40,493 nt of DNA from Zoogloea oleivorans. GTDB taxonomy: Bacteria; Pseudomonadota; Gammaproteobacteria; Burkholderiales; Rhodocyclaceae. The first letter of the stretch is position 1; every line of letters begins with the position of its first letter. The stretch is taken from the NCBI GenBank assembly GCA_030157785.1, contig JAOAUC010000050.1:1-40493 (forward strand). Reading direction: 5' to 3'. Of the stretch, positions 1 through 7,969 are shown piece by piece. The translations under genes and the position numbers were made by a program. The notes below the pieces were generated by a model that was not told where the DNA came from, ran no database searches, and worked only from the letters and a program-made list of their open reading frames with translations.

Positions 1-54
1 ACCGCCGACATTCGCCTTGTAAGGGCGACGCTCTACCAACTGAGCTAAGCACCC
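1..54 (-). tRNA. tRNA-Val (anticodon TAC), 3' end cut off by the window edge
   Basis: Read on the minus strand, the sequence starts GGGTGCTTAGCTCAG, which is an acceptor strand and D-arm. It continues with an anticodon stem-loop CGCCC-TTACAAG-GCG whose anticodon is TAC, reading GTA valine codons. The variable loop and the start of the T-arm (GGCGGT) reach the window edge, so about 20 bases of the 3' part are missing. It lies 37 bp downstream of hupB in the same orientation and could be read from the hupB promoter. Confidence 0.93.
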
Positions 55-91
55 GCTCTATCGCTCAAGATTCTGCGAAAGCAACAGCCAA

Positions 92-364
92 TTATAATAG
101 CGCATCTTTCAGCGCTTTACCAGGCCTAAATTTAGGAATTTTCGCTGACTTGATCTTGATGGCCGCTCCGGTACGCGGATTGCGTCCGGTTCGGGCTGCC
201 CGCTTGCCTACGTGGAAAGTACCAAATCCAACGAGCGTTACAGTCCCGCCTTTTTTCAGCTCCAGCTTGACCGCAGCGACAGCGGCATCAAGCGCACGCC
301 CCGCAGCAGCTTTCGACATATCAGCTTCAACAGCAATCTGGTCAATCAATTCGGATTTATTCAC
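92..364 (-). CDS. hupB: DNA-binding protein HU (beta-type)
   Basis: This is a 90-residue HU-family nucleoid protein that bends and compacts DNA as a dimer. The family features are present: an N-terminal helical dimerisation part ([11 protein letters not shown]), the GFGTF turn near residues 46-50, and the arm motif GRNPRTG with the intercalating proline near residues 61-67, followed by [11 protein letters not shown] at the C-terminus. The start codon is GTG at 364, preceded by a strong GAGGGGG ribosome-binding site. A promoter with a 17-bp spacer lies about 100 bp upstream, and a tRNA-Val follows downstream. HU-alpha versus HU-beta cannot be decided from sequence alone; hupB is the usual name in betaproteobacteria. 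Confidence 0.97.
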   Translation of the reverse strand: MNKSELIDQIAVEADMSKAAAGRALDAAVAAVKLELKKGGTVTLVGFGTFHVGKRAARTGRNPRTGAAIKIKSAKIPKFRPGKALKDALL

Positions 365-463
365 ACCAGCCCCCTCGTTATAGAAATTAACAAACAGGAA
401 ACTCTGACATCCAATGCTGACGCAATATTTCGCCAGCGCAAGAGCGCAAATAATTTATTGGTT

Positions 464-492
464 ATATAACGCGCTAAAAATCAGGATGTCAA
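464..492 (-). promoter_or_regulatory. Sigma70 promoter for hupB
   Basis: On the minus strand a perfect -35 box TTGACA (487-492) is separated by 17 bp from a -10 box TTATAT (464-469). Transcription would start near 457, giving a leader of about 90 bases before the hupB GTG. Confidence 0.7.
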
Positions 493-610
493 GGGACTGT
501 GCTGCAACCGAATGCTGACAAAGTGCCGGCGAGAATGCTTATGCATGTCGCGGTTGTGGATAGCAGATGTCCGCGACCAGAAACAAATGCGCGACCACCG
601 AACATAACGT

Positions 611-640
611 GAAACGGGGTCGCTTGAGCGACCCCGTTTC
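611..640 (-). terminator. Terminator hairpin after rpsT
   Basis: A perfect 13-bp inverted repeat, GAAACGGGGTCGC and GCGACCCCGTTTC, flanks the loop TTGA. It lies 57 bp past the rpsT stop codon. The T-run is short (GTTTC then ACGTTATGTT), so it is a strong stem with a weak tail. Confidence 0.7.
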
Positions 641-697
641 TGGACCTTGCCAATCCGCCTTTCTCACTGCAACAGCGAGGAAGGCAGGAGACTAAGA

Positions 698-973
698 TCA
701 GGCAGCCACAGCACCCATCGCCTTGATGGCGGAGGAGAGACGGCTCTTGTGGCGTGCAGCCTTGTTCTTGTGAATGATTTTCTTGTCAGCGATGCTGTCG
801 ATCGTGCGCTGGGAAGCGACGAAAACTTGCTGAGCGACTTGCTTGTCGCCACCATCAACCGCTTTACGAACAGCCTTGATGGCAGTACGCAGGCGCGAAC
901 GCAGACTCATGTTAAGGGCGCGAGCCTTGACAGCTTGGCGGGCGCGCTTACGGGCTTGTGCCGAATTGGCCAT
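698..973 (-). CDS. rpsT: 30S ribosomal protein S20
   Basis: This 91-residue, very basic helical protein matches S20 over its full length. It starts [13 protein letters not shown] and carries the conserved [10 protein letters not shown] segment near residues 69-78. S20 binds 16S rRNA in the lower body of the small subunit. The ATG start at 973 has an AGGA site about 10 bases upstream. It appears to be a single-gene transcription unit, with a promoter at 1012-1041 and a hairpin terminator at 611-640. S20 commonly represses its own translation in E. coli; no leader structure was tested here. Confidence 0.98.
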   Translation of the reverse strand: MANSAQARKRARQAVKARALNMSLRSRLRTAIKAVRKAVDGGDKQVAQQVFVASQRTIDSIADKKIIHKNKAARHKSRLSSAIKAMGAVAA

Positions 974-1011
974 CTTTTAGTAATCCTGAAAGGAATGCAA
1001 TGAAGCCAAGG

Positions 1012-1041
1012 ATTCTAGGGGAAATCCCATTCCCTTGGCAA
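1012..1041 (-). promoter_or_regulatory. Sigma70 promoter for rpsT
   Basis: On the minus strand a -35 box TTGCCA (1036-1041) and a -10 box TAGAAT (1012-1017) are separated by 18 bp. They lie about 40 bp upstream of the rpsT start and just beyond the thiolase terminator. Confidence 0.6.
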
Positions 1042-1082
1042 GTGATTTATCGACTTTATTACAGCTTCTTGGACGTCAACGA

Positions 1083-1110
1083 AAAAGCCCTGCCATTTGG
1101 CAGGGCTTTT
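1083..1110 (-). terminator. Intrinsic terminator after the thiolase gene
   Basis: A 12-bp perfect stem, AAAAGCCCTGCC and GGCAGGGCTTTT, flanks a 4-base loop, and a run of five T follows on the minus strand. It sits 19 bp past the thiolase stop codon and insulates the rpsT promoter from read-through. Confidence 0.88.
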
Positions 1111-1129
1111 GTCTAACGAGAACAGGATC

Positions 1130-2314
1130 TTAGATGCGCTCAAAAATGGTCGCAATACCTTGACCACCGCCGATGCACATCGTCACCAGCGCATAACGGC
1201 CGCCAGTACGATGCAGTTCGTAGATTGCTTTGGTGGCGATGAAGGCACCTGAGCAGCCAACCGGGTGACCCAGAGCAATTGCACCGCCGTTCGGGTTGGT
1301 CTTGAGCGGATCAAGGCCAAGCACACGGGAAACGGACAGAGCCTGGGCTGCAAAGGCTTCGTTGGATTCGATTACGTCCATCTGATCCAGCGTCAGGCCG
1401 GCCTTCTTGAGCGCCAAGCGGGAGGCCGGAATCGGACCCTCACCCATGATGTCGTTCGGCACACCGGCAACAGCGTAGGACACCAGGCGAGCCATCGGCT
1501 TGTAGCCGGCATTCACCGCGGTGGAGCCATCGGCGAGCACAAAGAAAGCAGCGCCATCATTGATGCCCGACGCGTTGCCTGCCGTGACCGTACCGTCCTT
1601 CTTGAAGGCCGGCTTCATCTTGGCAAGGGACTCCATGGAGGTGCCGCGCTTCAGATGCTCGTCGGTATCGAAAACGACATCGCCCTTACGGGTTTGCTTG
1701 ACGATGGGAACGATCTGAGACTTGAAGCGCCCTTCGTCAATGGCGAAGGCAGCACGACGCTGGGACTCGACAGCAAAGGCGTCCTGCTCTTCACGGGTAA
1801 TGCCATGCTTGGCAGCCAGGTTCTCGGCAGTGATACCCATGTGGCCAATGCCGAAGGGATCCGTCAGCACGGCGACCATGCTGTCGATTGCCTTGGTATC
1901 ACCCATGCGGGCGCCGTTACGCAATGCGGGCAGCAGGTAAGCAGCCTTGGACATGACCTCAACGCCACCGCCGATACCGTAATCGGCATCGCCCAGCAGA
2001 ATGTTCTGGGCCGTCGTCACGATACCTTGCAGACCGGAGGAGCACAGACGGCTCACCTGCATGGCAACGGACTCCATCGGTAGGCCAGCCTGGATCGATG
2101 CGACGCGGGAAACATATGCGTAACGGCCATCGGTCGGCATACAGTTGCCAACGGTGATGTAATTGATCAGCTGAGGATCCACTCCGGAGCGGGCAACCGA
2201 CTCCTTCATGACGATACCGGCAAGTTCGCTGGCATCGAAGTCAGCCAATGCACCACCAAAGGCACCAATAGCGGAACGTACTGCGCTCAAAACCACTACT
2301 TCACGACTAGCCAT
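1130..2314 (-). CDS. Acetyl-CoA acetyltransferase / beta-ketothiolase (BktB-like)
   Basis: This 394-residue thiolase condenses two acyl-CoA molecules or cleaves 3-ketoacyl-CoA in the cytoplasm. All three catalytic elements are visible: the nucleophile Cys91 in SRLCSSG, His350 in GHPVGCSG, and Cys380 in CIGGGQG. The length fits the family (about 390). The C-terminus ([20 protein letters not shown]) and many internal blocks recall the Cupriavidus ketothiolase BktB, which would fit a role in polyhydroxyalkanoate or fatty-acid metabolism, but no pha genes are adjacent. An AGGAGGAG site precedes the ATG. It is the last gene of a likely four-gene unit (protease, Nudix, CobD-like, thiolase), 27 bp after the CobD-like gene. 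Confidence 0.95.
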   Translation of the reverse strand: MASREVVVLSAVRSAIGAFGGALADFDASELAGIVMKESVARSGVDPQLINYITVGNCMPTDGRYAYVSRVASIQAGLPMESVAMQVSRLCSSGLQGIVTTAQNILLGDADYGIGGGVEVMSKAAYLLPALRNGARMGDTKAIDSMVAVLTDPFGIGHMGITAENLAAKHGITREEQDAFAVESQRRAAFAIDEGRFKSQIVPIVKQTRKGDVVFDTDEHLKRGTSMESLAKMKPAFKKDGTVTAGNASGINDGAAFFVLADGSTAVNAGYKPMARLVSYAVAGVPNDIMGEGPIPASRLALKKAGLTLDQMDVIESNEAFAAQALSVSRVLGLDPLKTNPNGGAIALGHPVGCSGAFIATKAIYELHRTGGRYALVTMCIGGGQGIATIFERI

Positions 2315-2341
2315 CTGAACTCCTCCTCTGAATTGCTACGG

Positions 2342-3271
2342 TTAATTACCAACCCACCCTGCGACGCCAAGCAGTGCCAGCAGCAAGAAAACCAGCACGA
2401 GCGTACGCCAGACCAGGCCGATAGTACTCTGCATGAAATCGGCATCGGCATCGTCTCCGATACCCATCTCGGGACGTTCAACCACTTCACCCGATTCGTG
2501 GATCGGCATGCCAAGCCGAACGCCCAAGGCCCCGCCACCACTGGAAAGTAGTATACCGGAAGCCTTGTCTTTCCATTGGTTTGCCTGCGCTCGCCAGCAA
2601 TACACGCCATCTTCGAAATCACCGACAACCGAGAATGCGGCGGCAGTCAGACGCACAGGAATCCAATCGATGGCAGCGAAAGCCTTTTGGGCAAAATCAC
2701 CGAAGTCGCCGAAATCTGCCGTCCCGCGGCGGCGCCCCCACTCCTCGTCGAAAAAGCGCGACAAACGATAAAGCACGGCGCCGCTCGGCCCGGGAAGAAG
2801 GATGAACCAGAAGGCGACGCCAAATACGTTACGGTGGGCAGAAAGCAGTGCCTCCTCGATGGCCAGGCGCGCAACCTCGCTTGAGCCGGACGCATCATGG
2901 GTACGACCCCGCCATTCACCAATCAGCTGGCGTGCCCTCGGGAGTTCGCCCATCCGGAGGGCAAGTTGAATATCGGTAAAGAAATGGCTGACTTGGCGAA
3001 AGCCCATCGTCAAGTAGAGCACTAGCACGTTGAACCCCAGGGCGAGTGCTGGGTGAACGTGCCAGAGAACGAAGTAGATCAGCGCAGAGGCGAAGCACGC
3101 GGTAAGAATGGCGACCCACCAGGCAACGGCGCCGTGGCGAGCTTCGCCATCGTTGAAGCGATTCTCGAGAAAGCGGGCGAAAGCCTTGAGTGGCGCCTGG
3201 ACGAAACGCCCTACGGGTAGTGGGCGAAGTTGCTCTATGAGCAGTGCGACTATCAGCGAAAACAAGGTCAT
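2342..3271 (-). CDS. CobD/CbiB-family integral membrane protein
   Basis: This 309-residue membrane protein belongs by overall pattern to the CobD/CbiB family as annotated in many betaproteobacteria. Hydrophobic segments are visible at about residues 1-12, 48-68, 75-92, 150-170 and at the C-terminal end (TLVLVFLLLALLGVAGWVG). Genuine CbiB closes the aminopropanol side chain of cobalamin, but no other cobalamin gene is nearby. The related AmpE family is a signalling membrane protein, so the function here is open. It lies 92 bp after the Nudix gene and 27 bp before the thiolase, all on the same strand, suggesting cotranscription. Confidence 0.75.
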   Translation of the reverse strand: MTLFSLIVALLIEQLRPLPVGRFVQAPLKAFARFLENRFNDGEARHGAVAWWVAILTACFASALIYFVLWHVHPALALGFNVLVLYLTMGFRQVSHFFTDIQLALRMGELPRARQLIGEWRGRTHDASGSSEVARLAIEEALLSAHRNVFGVAFWFILLPGPSGAVLYRLSRFFDEEWGRRRGTADFGDFGDFAQKAFAAIDWIPVRLTAAAFSVVGDFEDGVYCWRAQANQWKDKASGILLSSGGGALGVRLGMPIHESGEVVERPEMGIGDDADADFMQSTIGLVWRTLVLVFLLLALLGVAGWVGN

Positions 3272-3363
3272 GCGGCGGGGGGCCTTGGAGAGCCCTCATG
3301 GTTCAAGCCTATCGGGGGTGCTTCAAGATACCATCAAACGAGCACAATACAAACGCCGTTTAC

Positions 3364-3969
3364 TCAACGCGACACGAATCGATGAAGGCTGACGATCATG
3401 CCGGCTGTCGCCCCCCAGATGAAGTGATCACCGTAGGGCATTGCGTAATATTCACGTAGCTGCCCACGCACTTCAACCCTGTGCCGCTGATGATTGGCCG
3501 GGTCGAGTAGAAAAGCGAGAGGGACCTCGAATACCTCGGCGACCTCGAAGGAGTCGGGCGTCAGCTCGAAAGGTGGCGTGACGAGGCCAATCACCGGCGT
3601 AACCTCGAAGCCTGTCCCTGTCCGGTACAGCGGAAGGCTGCCAAGCAGCTCGATGTGCCGGCGATTCAGGCTGATCTCTTCTTCGGTCTCGCGCAGAGCG
3701 GTGTCGACCGGGGAAGCATCCTGCTTCTCGACACGCCCCCCCGGAAAACTGACCTGTCCGGGATGGTGATGGAGATGATCTGTACGACGCGTCAGCAGTA
3801 CCGTGGGTTCAGGATCACGCAGGACAATGGGAAACAACACAGCAGCCGGCGTGAGAGGGCCGGTCGGCACCCCCTCCTCCACTGGCGACGAAACCGGGAT
3901 GTGGGACAAAAAACACGTGCGAAGCCATTCGACGGTATTGGAACAAAGCGGTGCGGAAACCGGTTTCAT
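3364..3969 (-). CDS. Nudix hydrolase, probable CoA pyrophosphatase (NudL/YeaB type)
   Basis: A 201-residue Nudix protein. The Nudix box runs from G78 to about E98 (PGGRVEKQDASPVDTALRE then TEEEI). It is preceded by LLTRRTDHLHHHPGQVSF, which matches the extra motif that marks the CoA-diphosphatase subgroup. The expected reaction is cleavage of CoA or acyl-CoA into 3',5'-ADP and phosphopantetheine. A TTG one codon upstream is also possible, but the ATG at 3969 with AGAAGA upstream is preferred. It begins 12 bp after the protease stop codon. A CoA-degrading enzyme in the same unit as an acyl-CoA thiolase may be coincidental. Confidence 0.88.
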   Translation of the reverse strand: MKPVSAPLCSNTVEWLRTCFLSHIPVSSPVEEGVPTGPLTPAAVLFPIVLRDPEPTVLLTRRTDHLHHHPGQVSFPGGRVEKQDASPVDTALRETEEEISLNRRHIELLGSLPLYRTGTGFEVTPVIGLVTPPFELTPDSFEVAEVFEVPLAFLLDPANHQRHRVEVRGQLREYYAMPYGDHFIWGATAGMIVSLHRFVSR

Positions 3970-3981
3970 CAATTCTTCTGA

Positions 3982-4647
3982 TCAATAACGTTGGCGCAAC
4001 TGAAGGATCGTACCGTCACGACGCATTTCCATCCGGTTAAGGAAGCTCATGCCCAGCAATGCAACAGGCAAGTCCGTGCCGTGAACGACGCCCTCGATAT
4101 TGCGCAGGGTCACGTCTCCGACACGTACAGCATCCAGACGCACTTTCCAGGCGCGGACAACACCATTGGCCGTTTGCATCGTTGCTGGCTCGCCCTTGGT
4201 AATGTCTATGCCAGCCTTCAGCGCGTCACTCCGCCCGATGGACACAAAAGTCGCTCCGGTATCGACGATGAAACGCATTGACGCACCGTTGATAGACCCC
4301 ATTGTATTGAACTGCCCTCCACTGTCAGCATGGATGCTGACAGTTTGCGAACTTCCGGAGCCACCCTTGCCGGTAACGTTAAGCGCCTGCTGCCCGACAA
4401 AAAGCTTGTGACGACGTCCATCGAAATCGACTGTTGCACTCTCCGCATCGACGGCAAGGATTCGAACACCTTCCGGCGTGGTGGTTCCCACCCCTGCCGC
4501 GCGAGGAGCAGCCCCGTTGATGACCATCAAAGCCTTGCCGGGAAAAACGCCAGCCAACGCCACATCGGTAGCCTCTGCCGACATACCTAGGCACGCCATC
4601 ATCACCCCGATACACTGAAGCAAACGAACAACACAGGATTTTTTCAT
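3982..4647 (-). CDS. Secreted retropepsin-like aspartic protease (clan AA)
   Basis: A 221-residue protein with a signal peptide (MKKSCVVRLLQCIGVMMACL, cleavage probably near SAEA) and a C-terminal single-domain retropepsin fold. The catalytic triplet is D129-T130-G131, followed by AT, in the context FIVDTGATFVSIG. The LLGMSFL motif near the C-terminus is the conserved flap-to-core element of the TIGR02281-like family. It should act as a homodimer in the periplasm or envelope. The open frame continues upstream to 5118, but that part is antisense to the plus-strand amidotransferase. The start at 4647 gives a clean signal peptide; ATG six codons further upstream is the alternative. Its ATG overlaps the divergent ATG at 4646. 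Confidence 0.85.
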   Translation of the reverse strand: MKKSCVVRLLQCIGVMMACLGMSAEATDVALAGVFPGKALMVINGAAPRAAGVGTTTPEGVRILAVDAESATVDFDGRRHKLFVGQQALNVTGKGGSGSSQTVSIHADSGGQFNTMGSINGASMRFIVDTGATFVSIGRSDALKAGIDITKGEPATMQTANGVVRAWKVRLDAVRVGDVTLRNIEGVVHGTDLPVALLGMSFLNRMEMRRDGTILQLRQRY

Positions 4648-5356
4648 GAAACCGGTAGCAATCATTCGCCATAGCCTTACGGAGGGTCCGGGGCATTTTG
4701 CCACATTCCTCGAACACAACTCGCTACCTTGGGAGCTAATCCGGATCGACGCTGGCGATTCACTACCCACGGCACCAGACCGTTTTTCAGGTCTATGCTT
4801 GATGGGCGGGCCCATGAGCGTCAATGACGAACTGCCCTGGATCTCTCCCCTGCTCGACTTGATCCGCCAGACGATGGCCTCTAACCGGCCCGTCATCGGC
4901 CATTGCCTGGGGGGGCAACTAATGAGCAAGGCGCTCGGCGGACACGTAACGCGCAACCCGGTAAAGGAGATCGGCTGGCACGCCGTCTCGGTTGTCGAGT
5001 CTCCTGACGCGCAGCAATGGTTTGGAGACATGACGGGATTCGAGAGCTTCCATTGGCACGGAGAGACATTCGCCATCCCTGCAGGCGCAACGCGCATTCT
5101 GCAAAGCGTAGCCTGCACGAATCAGGCCTTTGTCCTCGGCAAGCACCTTGGAATGCAATGTCACGTGGAGATGACTGCCGGGATGATTCGGGAGTGGTGT
5201 CGAAGCGGCGCCGAGGAGATAGAAGCCTGCGGACTCCAGGCGACCGTCCAGCGGCCCGAAGAGATGGAAGTCGGCATCGAAGCGCGCCTCAAAGCGCTCA
5301 ACAAAGCCGCCGAGCGCCTCTACACTCACTGGATCCAGGGTCTGGTTCACGACTGA
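4646..5356 (+). CDS. Class I glutamine amidotransferase-like protein
   Basis: A 236-residue stand-alone GATase1 domain. The nucleophile elbow is GHCLGGQ with Cys87, and the other triad members are His173 and Glu175 in CHVEMT. The segment FHWHGETF (135-142) is also typical of this group, which resembles the N-terminal domain of GMP synthetase. The substrate acceptor is unknown: such proteins can be glutaminases, gamma-glutamyl hydrolases or ammonia donors. An AGGA site (4635-4638) lies 7 bases before the ATG. It is a single gene on the plus strand, head-to-head with the protease gene and ended by a strong terminator at 5362-5398. Confidence 0.9.
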   Translation: MKPVAIIRHSLTEGPGHFATFLEHNSLPWELIRIDAGDSLPTAPDRFSGLCLMGGPMSVNDELPWISPLLDLIRQTMASNRPVIGHCLGGQLMSKALGGHVTRNPVKEIGWHAVSVVESPDAQQWFGDMTGFESFHWHGETFAIPAGATRILQSVACTNQAFVLGKHLGMQCHVEMTAGMIREWCRSGAEEIEACGLQATVQRPEEMEVGIEARLKALNKAAERLYTHWIQGLVHD

Positions 5357-5361
5357 AGGCC

Positions 5362-5398
5362 AAAAGAAAAAACCAGCTGCAAGCTGGTTTTTTCTTTA
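5362..5398. terminator. Bidirectional intrinsic terminator
   Basis: CCAGCT-GCA-AGCTGG forms the stem and loop. It is flanked by AAAGAAAAAA on the left and TTTTTTCTTT on the right, so each strand has a T-rich tail. It serves the plus-strand amidotransferase gene and the minus-strand yjfB end (stop at 5413). Confidence 0.88.
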
Positions 5399-5412
5399 AC
5401 GCTAACCTCGGC

Positions 5413-5601
5413 TCACGCGAAGGTATCTATATTGCGCCCGACAGTTGCTCCCGGATCCGGCGCCTGGACCGGCTGTGGCAGCGAGGCAATCATCTGTGCC
5501 GCATTAGCCTGTTGCTGATCCAGTGATTTCCTCAGCATCGCAACCGAAACCGCGTCCTGAGTCTGGACTTGCGAAGTAGACGTGACAGCCGAGAGATTCA
5601 T
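5413..5601 (-). CDS. YjfB-family small protein (putative motility protein)
   Basis: A 62-residue protein with the YjfB family pattern: an N-terminal MNLSAVTSTS segment, a central VSVAMLRKSLDQQQANAAQMI helix and a Pro-rich end closing with GRNIDTFA. The family is described as putative motility-associated on the basis of gene neighbourhoods; its biochemical role is unknown. It starts 3 bp after the yajQ stop codon, so it is very probably the last gene of the arg operon before the shared terminator. Confidence 0.75.
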   Translation of the reverse strand: MNLSAVTSTSQVQTQDAVSVAMLRKSLDQQQANAAQMIASLPQPVQAPDPGATVGRNIDTFA

Positions 5602-5604
5602 CGC

Positions 5605-6090
5605 TCAATCCCTGAAGTTTCCGTACTGCAAAGGATAGTCGGTGACTTCCTTGCGCACCAGGGCAATACAGTCTTGCAGGAGATCACGCTTTGCGCCGCT
5701 AACCCGTACCGCCTCGCCCTGAATGCTGGCCTGCACCTTGAGCTTGCTATCCTTGATGAGCTTGACGATTCTTTTCGACTCGTCCTGCTCGATGCCGACA
5801 CGCACCTTCAGCTCTTGCTTGACCTTGTTTCCGCCAACCTTCTGTATGTCGCCATGATCGAGGCAACGCACATCGATCTTCTTGGAGGTCATCTCGGGCA
5901 GCAGAAGCGCCAGCATCTGCTCAAGCTGGAAGTCGTTGTCACCAAACAGGGTCAACAGCTTTTCGGCCTGCTCGACGCGGGCATCGGAGCCCTTGAAGTC
6001 GTAACGGCCGGAAATTTTGCGATTGGTGCCTTCAACTGCATTACGCAGCGCAACCATATCGACTTCTGACGTAATGTCGAACGACGGCAT
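5605..6090 (-). CDS. yajQ: YajQ-family nucleotide (c-di-GMP) binding protein
   Basis: A 161-residue protein with the YajQ start MPSFDITSEVDMVALRNAVE and the conserved GRYDFKGSDA segment near residues 29-38. The C-terminus ends QYGNFRD as is usual. Family members have two RRM-like ferredoxin folds; some (Xanthomonas, Pseudomonas) bind c-di-GMP and modulate transcription factors. The frame is open 10 codons further, but the ATG at 6090 has an AAGGA site 8 bases upstream and matches the family N-terminus. It lies 14 bp after ppnP and 3 bp before yjfB. Confidence 0.95.
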   Translation of the reverse strand: MPSFDITSEVDMVALRNAVEGTNRKISGRYDFKGSDARVEQAEKLLTLFGDNDFQLEQMLALLLPEMTSKKIDVRCLDHGDIQKVGGNKVKQELKVRVGIEQDESKRIVKLIKDSKLKVQASIQGEAVRVSGAKRDLLQDCIALVRKEVTDYPLQYGNFRD

Positions 6091-6104
6091 GGTCTGGTTC
6101 CTTG

Positions 6105-6428
6105 TCAGGCAAAGTGGCAAACATAGTGGTAGGCATCGCCAACCACTTCAATATCAAAGCTGGAGTCGCCCGGCACATTGAAGGACTCACCAGCACCGTA
6201 GGTCTTCCACTCGGTTTCACCTTTGAGGCGCACGCGGCAGCTGCCGGCGACACCCTCCATGATTTCGGGAACACCGGTATTGAAGGTCAGCGCCGAGGGC
6301 AGGATTACGCCAACGGATTTCTTGACCCCGTCAGCAAGAACGATGGAGTGGCTCACGCACTTGCCGTCGAAGTAGACGTTGGCTTTCTTGACAACGGAAA
6401 CGGCGTCGAATTGGGCGGATTGAGTCAT
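6105..6428 (-). CDS. ppnP: Pyrimidine/purine nucleoside phosphorylase PpnP (DUF1255)
   Basis: A 107-residue single-domain cupin. Family motifs are present: [14 protein letters not shown] near residues 16-29, [12 protein letters not shown] near 40-51, the EIMEG turn and the C-terminal YHYVCHF. PpnP phosphorolyses several purine and pyrimidine nucleosides to the free base and ribose 1-phosphate. It is slightly longer than E. coli YaiE (94 residues) because of the N-terminal extension. It lies between the DUF2788 gene and yajQ in one tight same-strand unit. Confidence 0.93.
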   Translation of the reverse strand: MTQSAQFDAVSVVKKANVYFDGKCVSHSIVLADGVKKSVGVILPSALTFNTGVPEIMEGVAGSCRVRLKGETEWKTYGAGESFNVPGDSSFDIEVVGDAYHYVCHFA

Positions 6429-6448
6429 TTTTCAGTTCAAGTCAAAAG

Positions 6449-6682
6449 TTATTCAATGCCAAGCAGCTTCTGAATGAGCGACTTGGCGATAAACCCGATG
6501 AAACCCACACCGAGCCCCACGAACATCCAGATCGCGCCGTATTTTCCCGCCTTGGACTCCCAGGCGAGATGGCCGATGATGAAAATCATGTAGGTGATCA
6601 GGCCGCCCACACAGAGTTTGAGGGAAATATCCTCGAATTCTGCAACGGTCAGCCCGAACAGCAAGGGCGCAGTGGGGTCCAT
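6449..6682 (-). CDS. DUF2788 small membrane protein
   Basis: A 77-residue protein with two transmembrane segments (about residues 23-41 and 50-68) and a short charged connecting loop (WESKAGKYG). It matches the DUF2788 pattern found in beta- and gammaproteobacteria, which has no assigned function. It starts 9 bp after the argG stop codon, so it is cotranscribed with arginine biosynthesis genes. Confidence 0.8.
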   Translation of the reverse strand: MDPTAPLLFGLTVAEFEDISLKLCVGGLITYMIFIIGHLAWESKAGKYGAIWMFVGLGVGFIGFIAKSLIQKLLGIE

Positions 6683-6691
6683 GCTTTGGTA

Positions 6692-7921
6692 TCAGCCCCG
6701 CTTGGTTTTTGCGTTGGCCGCGATGCGCATGCGCAGGGCATTCAAGCGGATAAAACCATGGGCGTCCTTCTGGTTGTAGGCACCCTGGTCATCTTCAAAA
6801 GTGGCGATGGTCGGATCGAACAGGGAATCAGTCTTCGAATCCCGGGCAACGACGATCACATTACCCTTGTAGAGCTTGACGCGAACCCAGCCATTTACCG
6901 TCTGCTGCGTGTTGTCGATCAGTGCCTGCAGGGCCAGACGTTCCGGCGACCACCAGTACCCCGTGTAGATCATGCTGGCGTAACGGGGCATCAGGTCGTC
7001 CTTCAGGTGGGCAACTTCCCGGTCAAGGGTGATGGACTCGATAGCCCGGTGGGCACGCAGCAGGATGGTTCCGCCCGGAGTCTCGTAGCAGCCACGCGAC
7101 TTCATGCCCACATAGCGGTTTTCGACCAGATCCAGACGCCCAATCCCGTGCTTGCCACCCACCTCGTTGAGCTTGGCCAGCAGTTCATGCGCCTTCATCC
7201 TGGTGCCGTTGATCGAGACAAGATCGCCCTTCTCGAACTCCAGATCCAGATACTCGGCCGCATCCGGAGCCGCTTCCGGCGATACGGTCCAGCGCCACAT
7301 GGATTCTTCGGCTTCGGCAGCCGGGTTCTCCAGGTGGCGACCTTCGAAGGAGATATGCAGCAGGTTGGCATCCATGGAGTACGGGGAGCCACCCTGCTTG
7401 TGCTTCATCTCGATGGGAATGCCATTCTTTTCTGCATAAGCCAGCAGCTTTTCGCGGGACAGCAGATCCCACTCGCGCCACGGGGCAATCACCTTCACGT
7501 TCGGCATCAGCGCGTAGTAACCGAGCTCGAAGCGAACCTGATCGTTACCCTTGCCGGTCGCGCCGTGGGACACCGCTTCTGCACCGGTCGCCCGGGCGAT
7601 CTCGATCTGGCGCTTGGCAATCAGCGGACGGGCGATGGAGGTGCCGAGCAGGTACTCGCCTTCGTAAACCGCATTACAGCGGAACATCGGAAACACGAAG
7701 TCCCGGACGAACTCCTCGCGTAGATCGTCAATGAAAATATTTTCCGGCTTGATGCCGAACTGCAGCGCCTTCGCACGAGCCGGCTCGAGTTCTTCACCCT
7801 GGCCCAGGTCGGCGGTAAAAGTGACGACTTCACACTGATAGGTGTCCTGCAGCCACTTGAGAATCACCGATGTATCCAGCCCGCCCGAGTAGGCAAGCAC
7901 AACCTTCTTAACGTCGCTCAT
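6692..7921 (-). CDS. argG: Argininosuccinate synthase
   Basis: A 409-residue enzyme joining citrulline and aspartate at the expense of ATP (to AMP and PPi) in arginine biosynthesis. The ATP-binding P-loop AYSGGLDTS is at residues 10-18. Further family blocks include [24 protein letters not shown] and the C-terminal part with [18 protein letters not shown]. The frame extends 13 codons upstream, but the ATG at 7921 has a purine-rich GGAAGCGGGAC site and gives the normal family N-terminus. It is separated from argF by 48 bp. Confidence 0.98.
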   Translation of the reverse strand: MSDVKKVVLAYSGGLDTSVILKWLQDTYQCEVVTFTADLGQGEELEPARAKALQFGIKPENIFIDDLREEFVRDFVFPMFRCNAVYEGEYLLGTSIARPLIAKRQIEIARATGAEAVSHGATGKGNDQVRFELGYYALMPNVKVIAPWREWDLLSREKLLAYAEKNGIPIEMKHKQGGSPYSMDANLLHISFEGRHLENPAAEAEESMWRWTVSPEAAPDAAEYLDLEFEKGDLVSINGTRMKAHELLAKLNEVGGKHGIGRLDLVENRYVGMKSRGCYETPGGTILLRAHRAIESITLDREVAHLKDDLMPRYASMIYTGYWWSPERLALQALIDNTQQTVNGWVRVKLYKGNVIVVARDSKTDSLFDPTIATFEDDQGAYNQKDAHGFIRLNALRMRIAANAKTKRG

Positions 7922-7969
7922 GTCCCGCTTCCGCAATTTAGTAATTGAGTCTTGAACCAATCGACTGCA

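Larger units (their letters stand above)
365..697. other. Intergenic region between hupB and rpsT
   Basis: This is 333 bp without a convincing gene. It holds the hupB promoter (464-492), a roughly 90-base hupB leader and the rpsT terminator hairpin (611-640). Open frames across it are shadows of hupB or rpsT. Nothing recognisable was seen in 493-610. Confidence 0.6.

Noticed and set aside
4648..5118. Upstream extension of the retropepsin-like frame
   Set aside because: It is antisense to the amidotransferase gene, which has an intact catalytic triad. The signal peptide at 4647 marks the real start.
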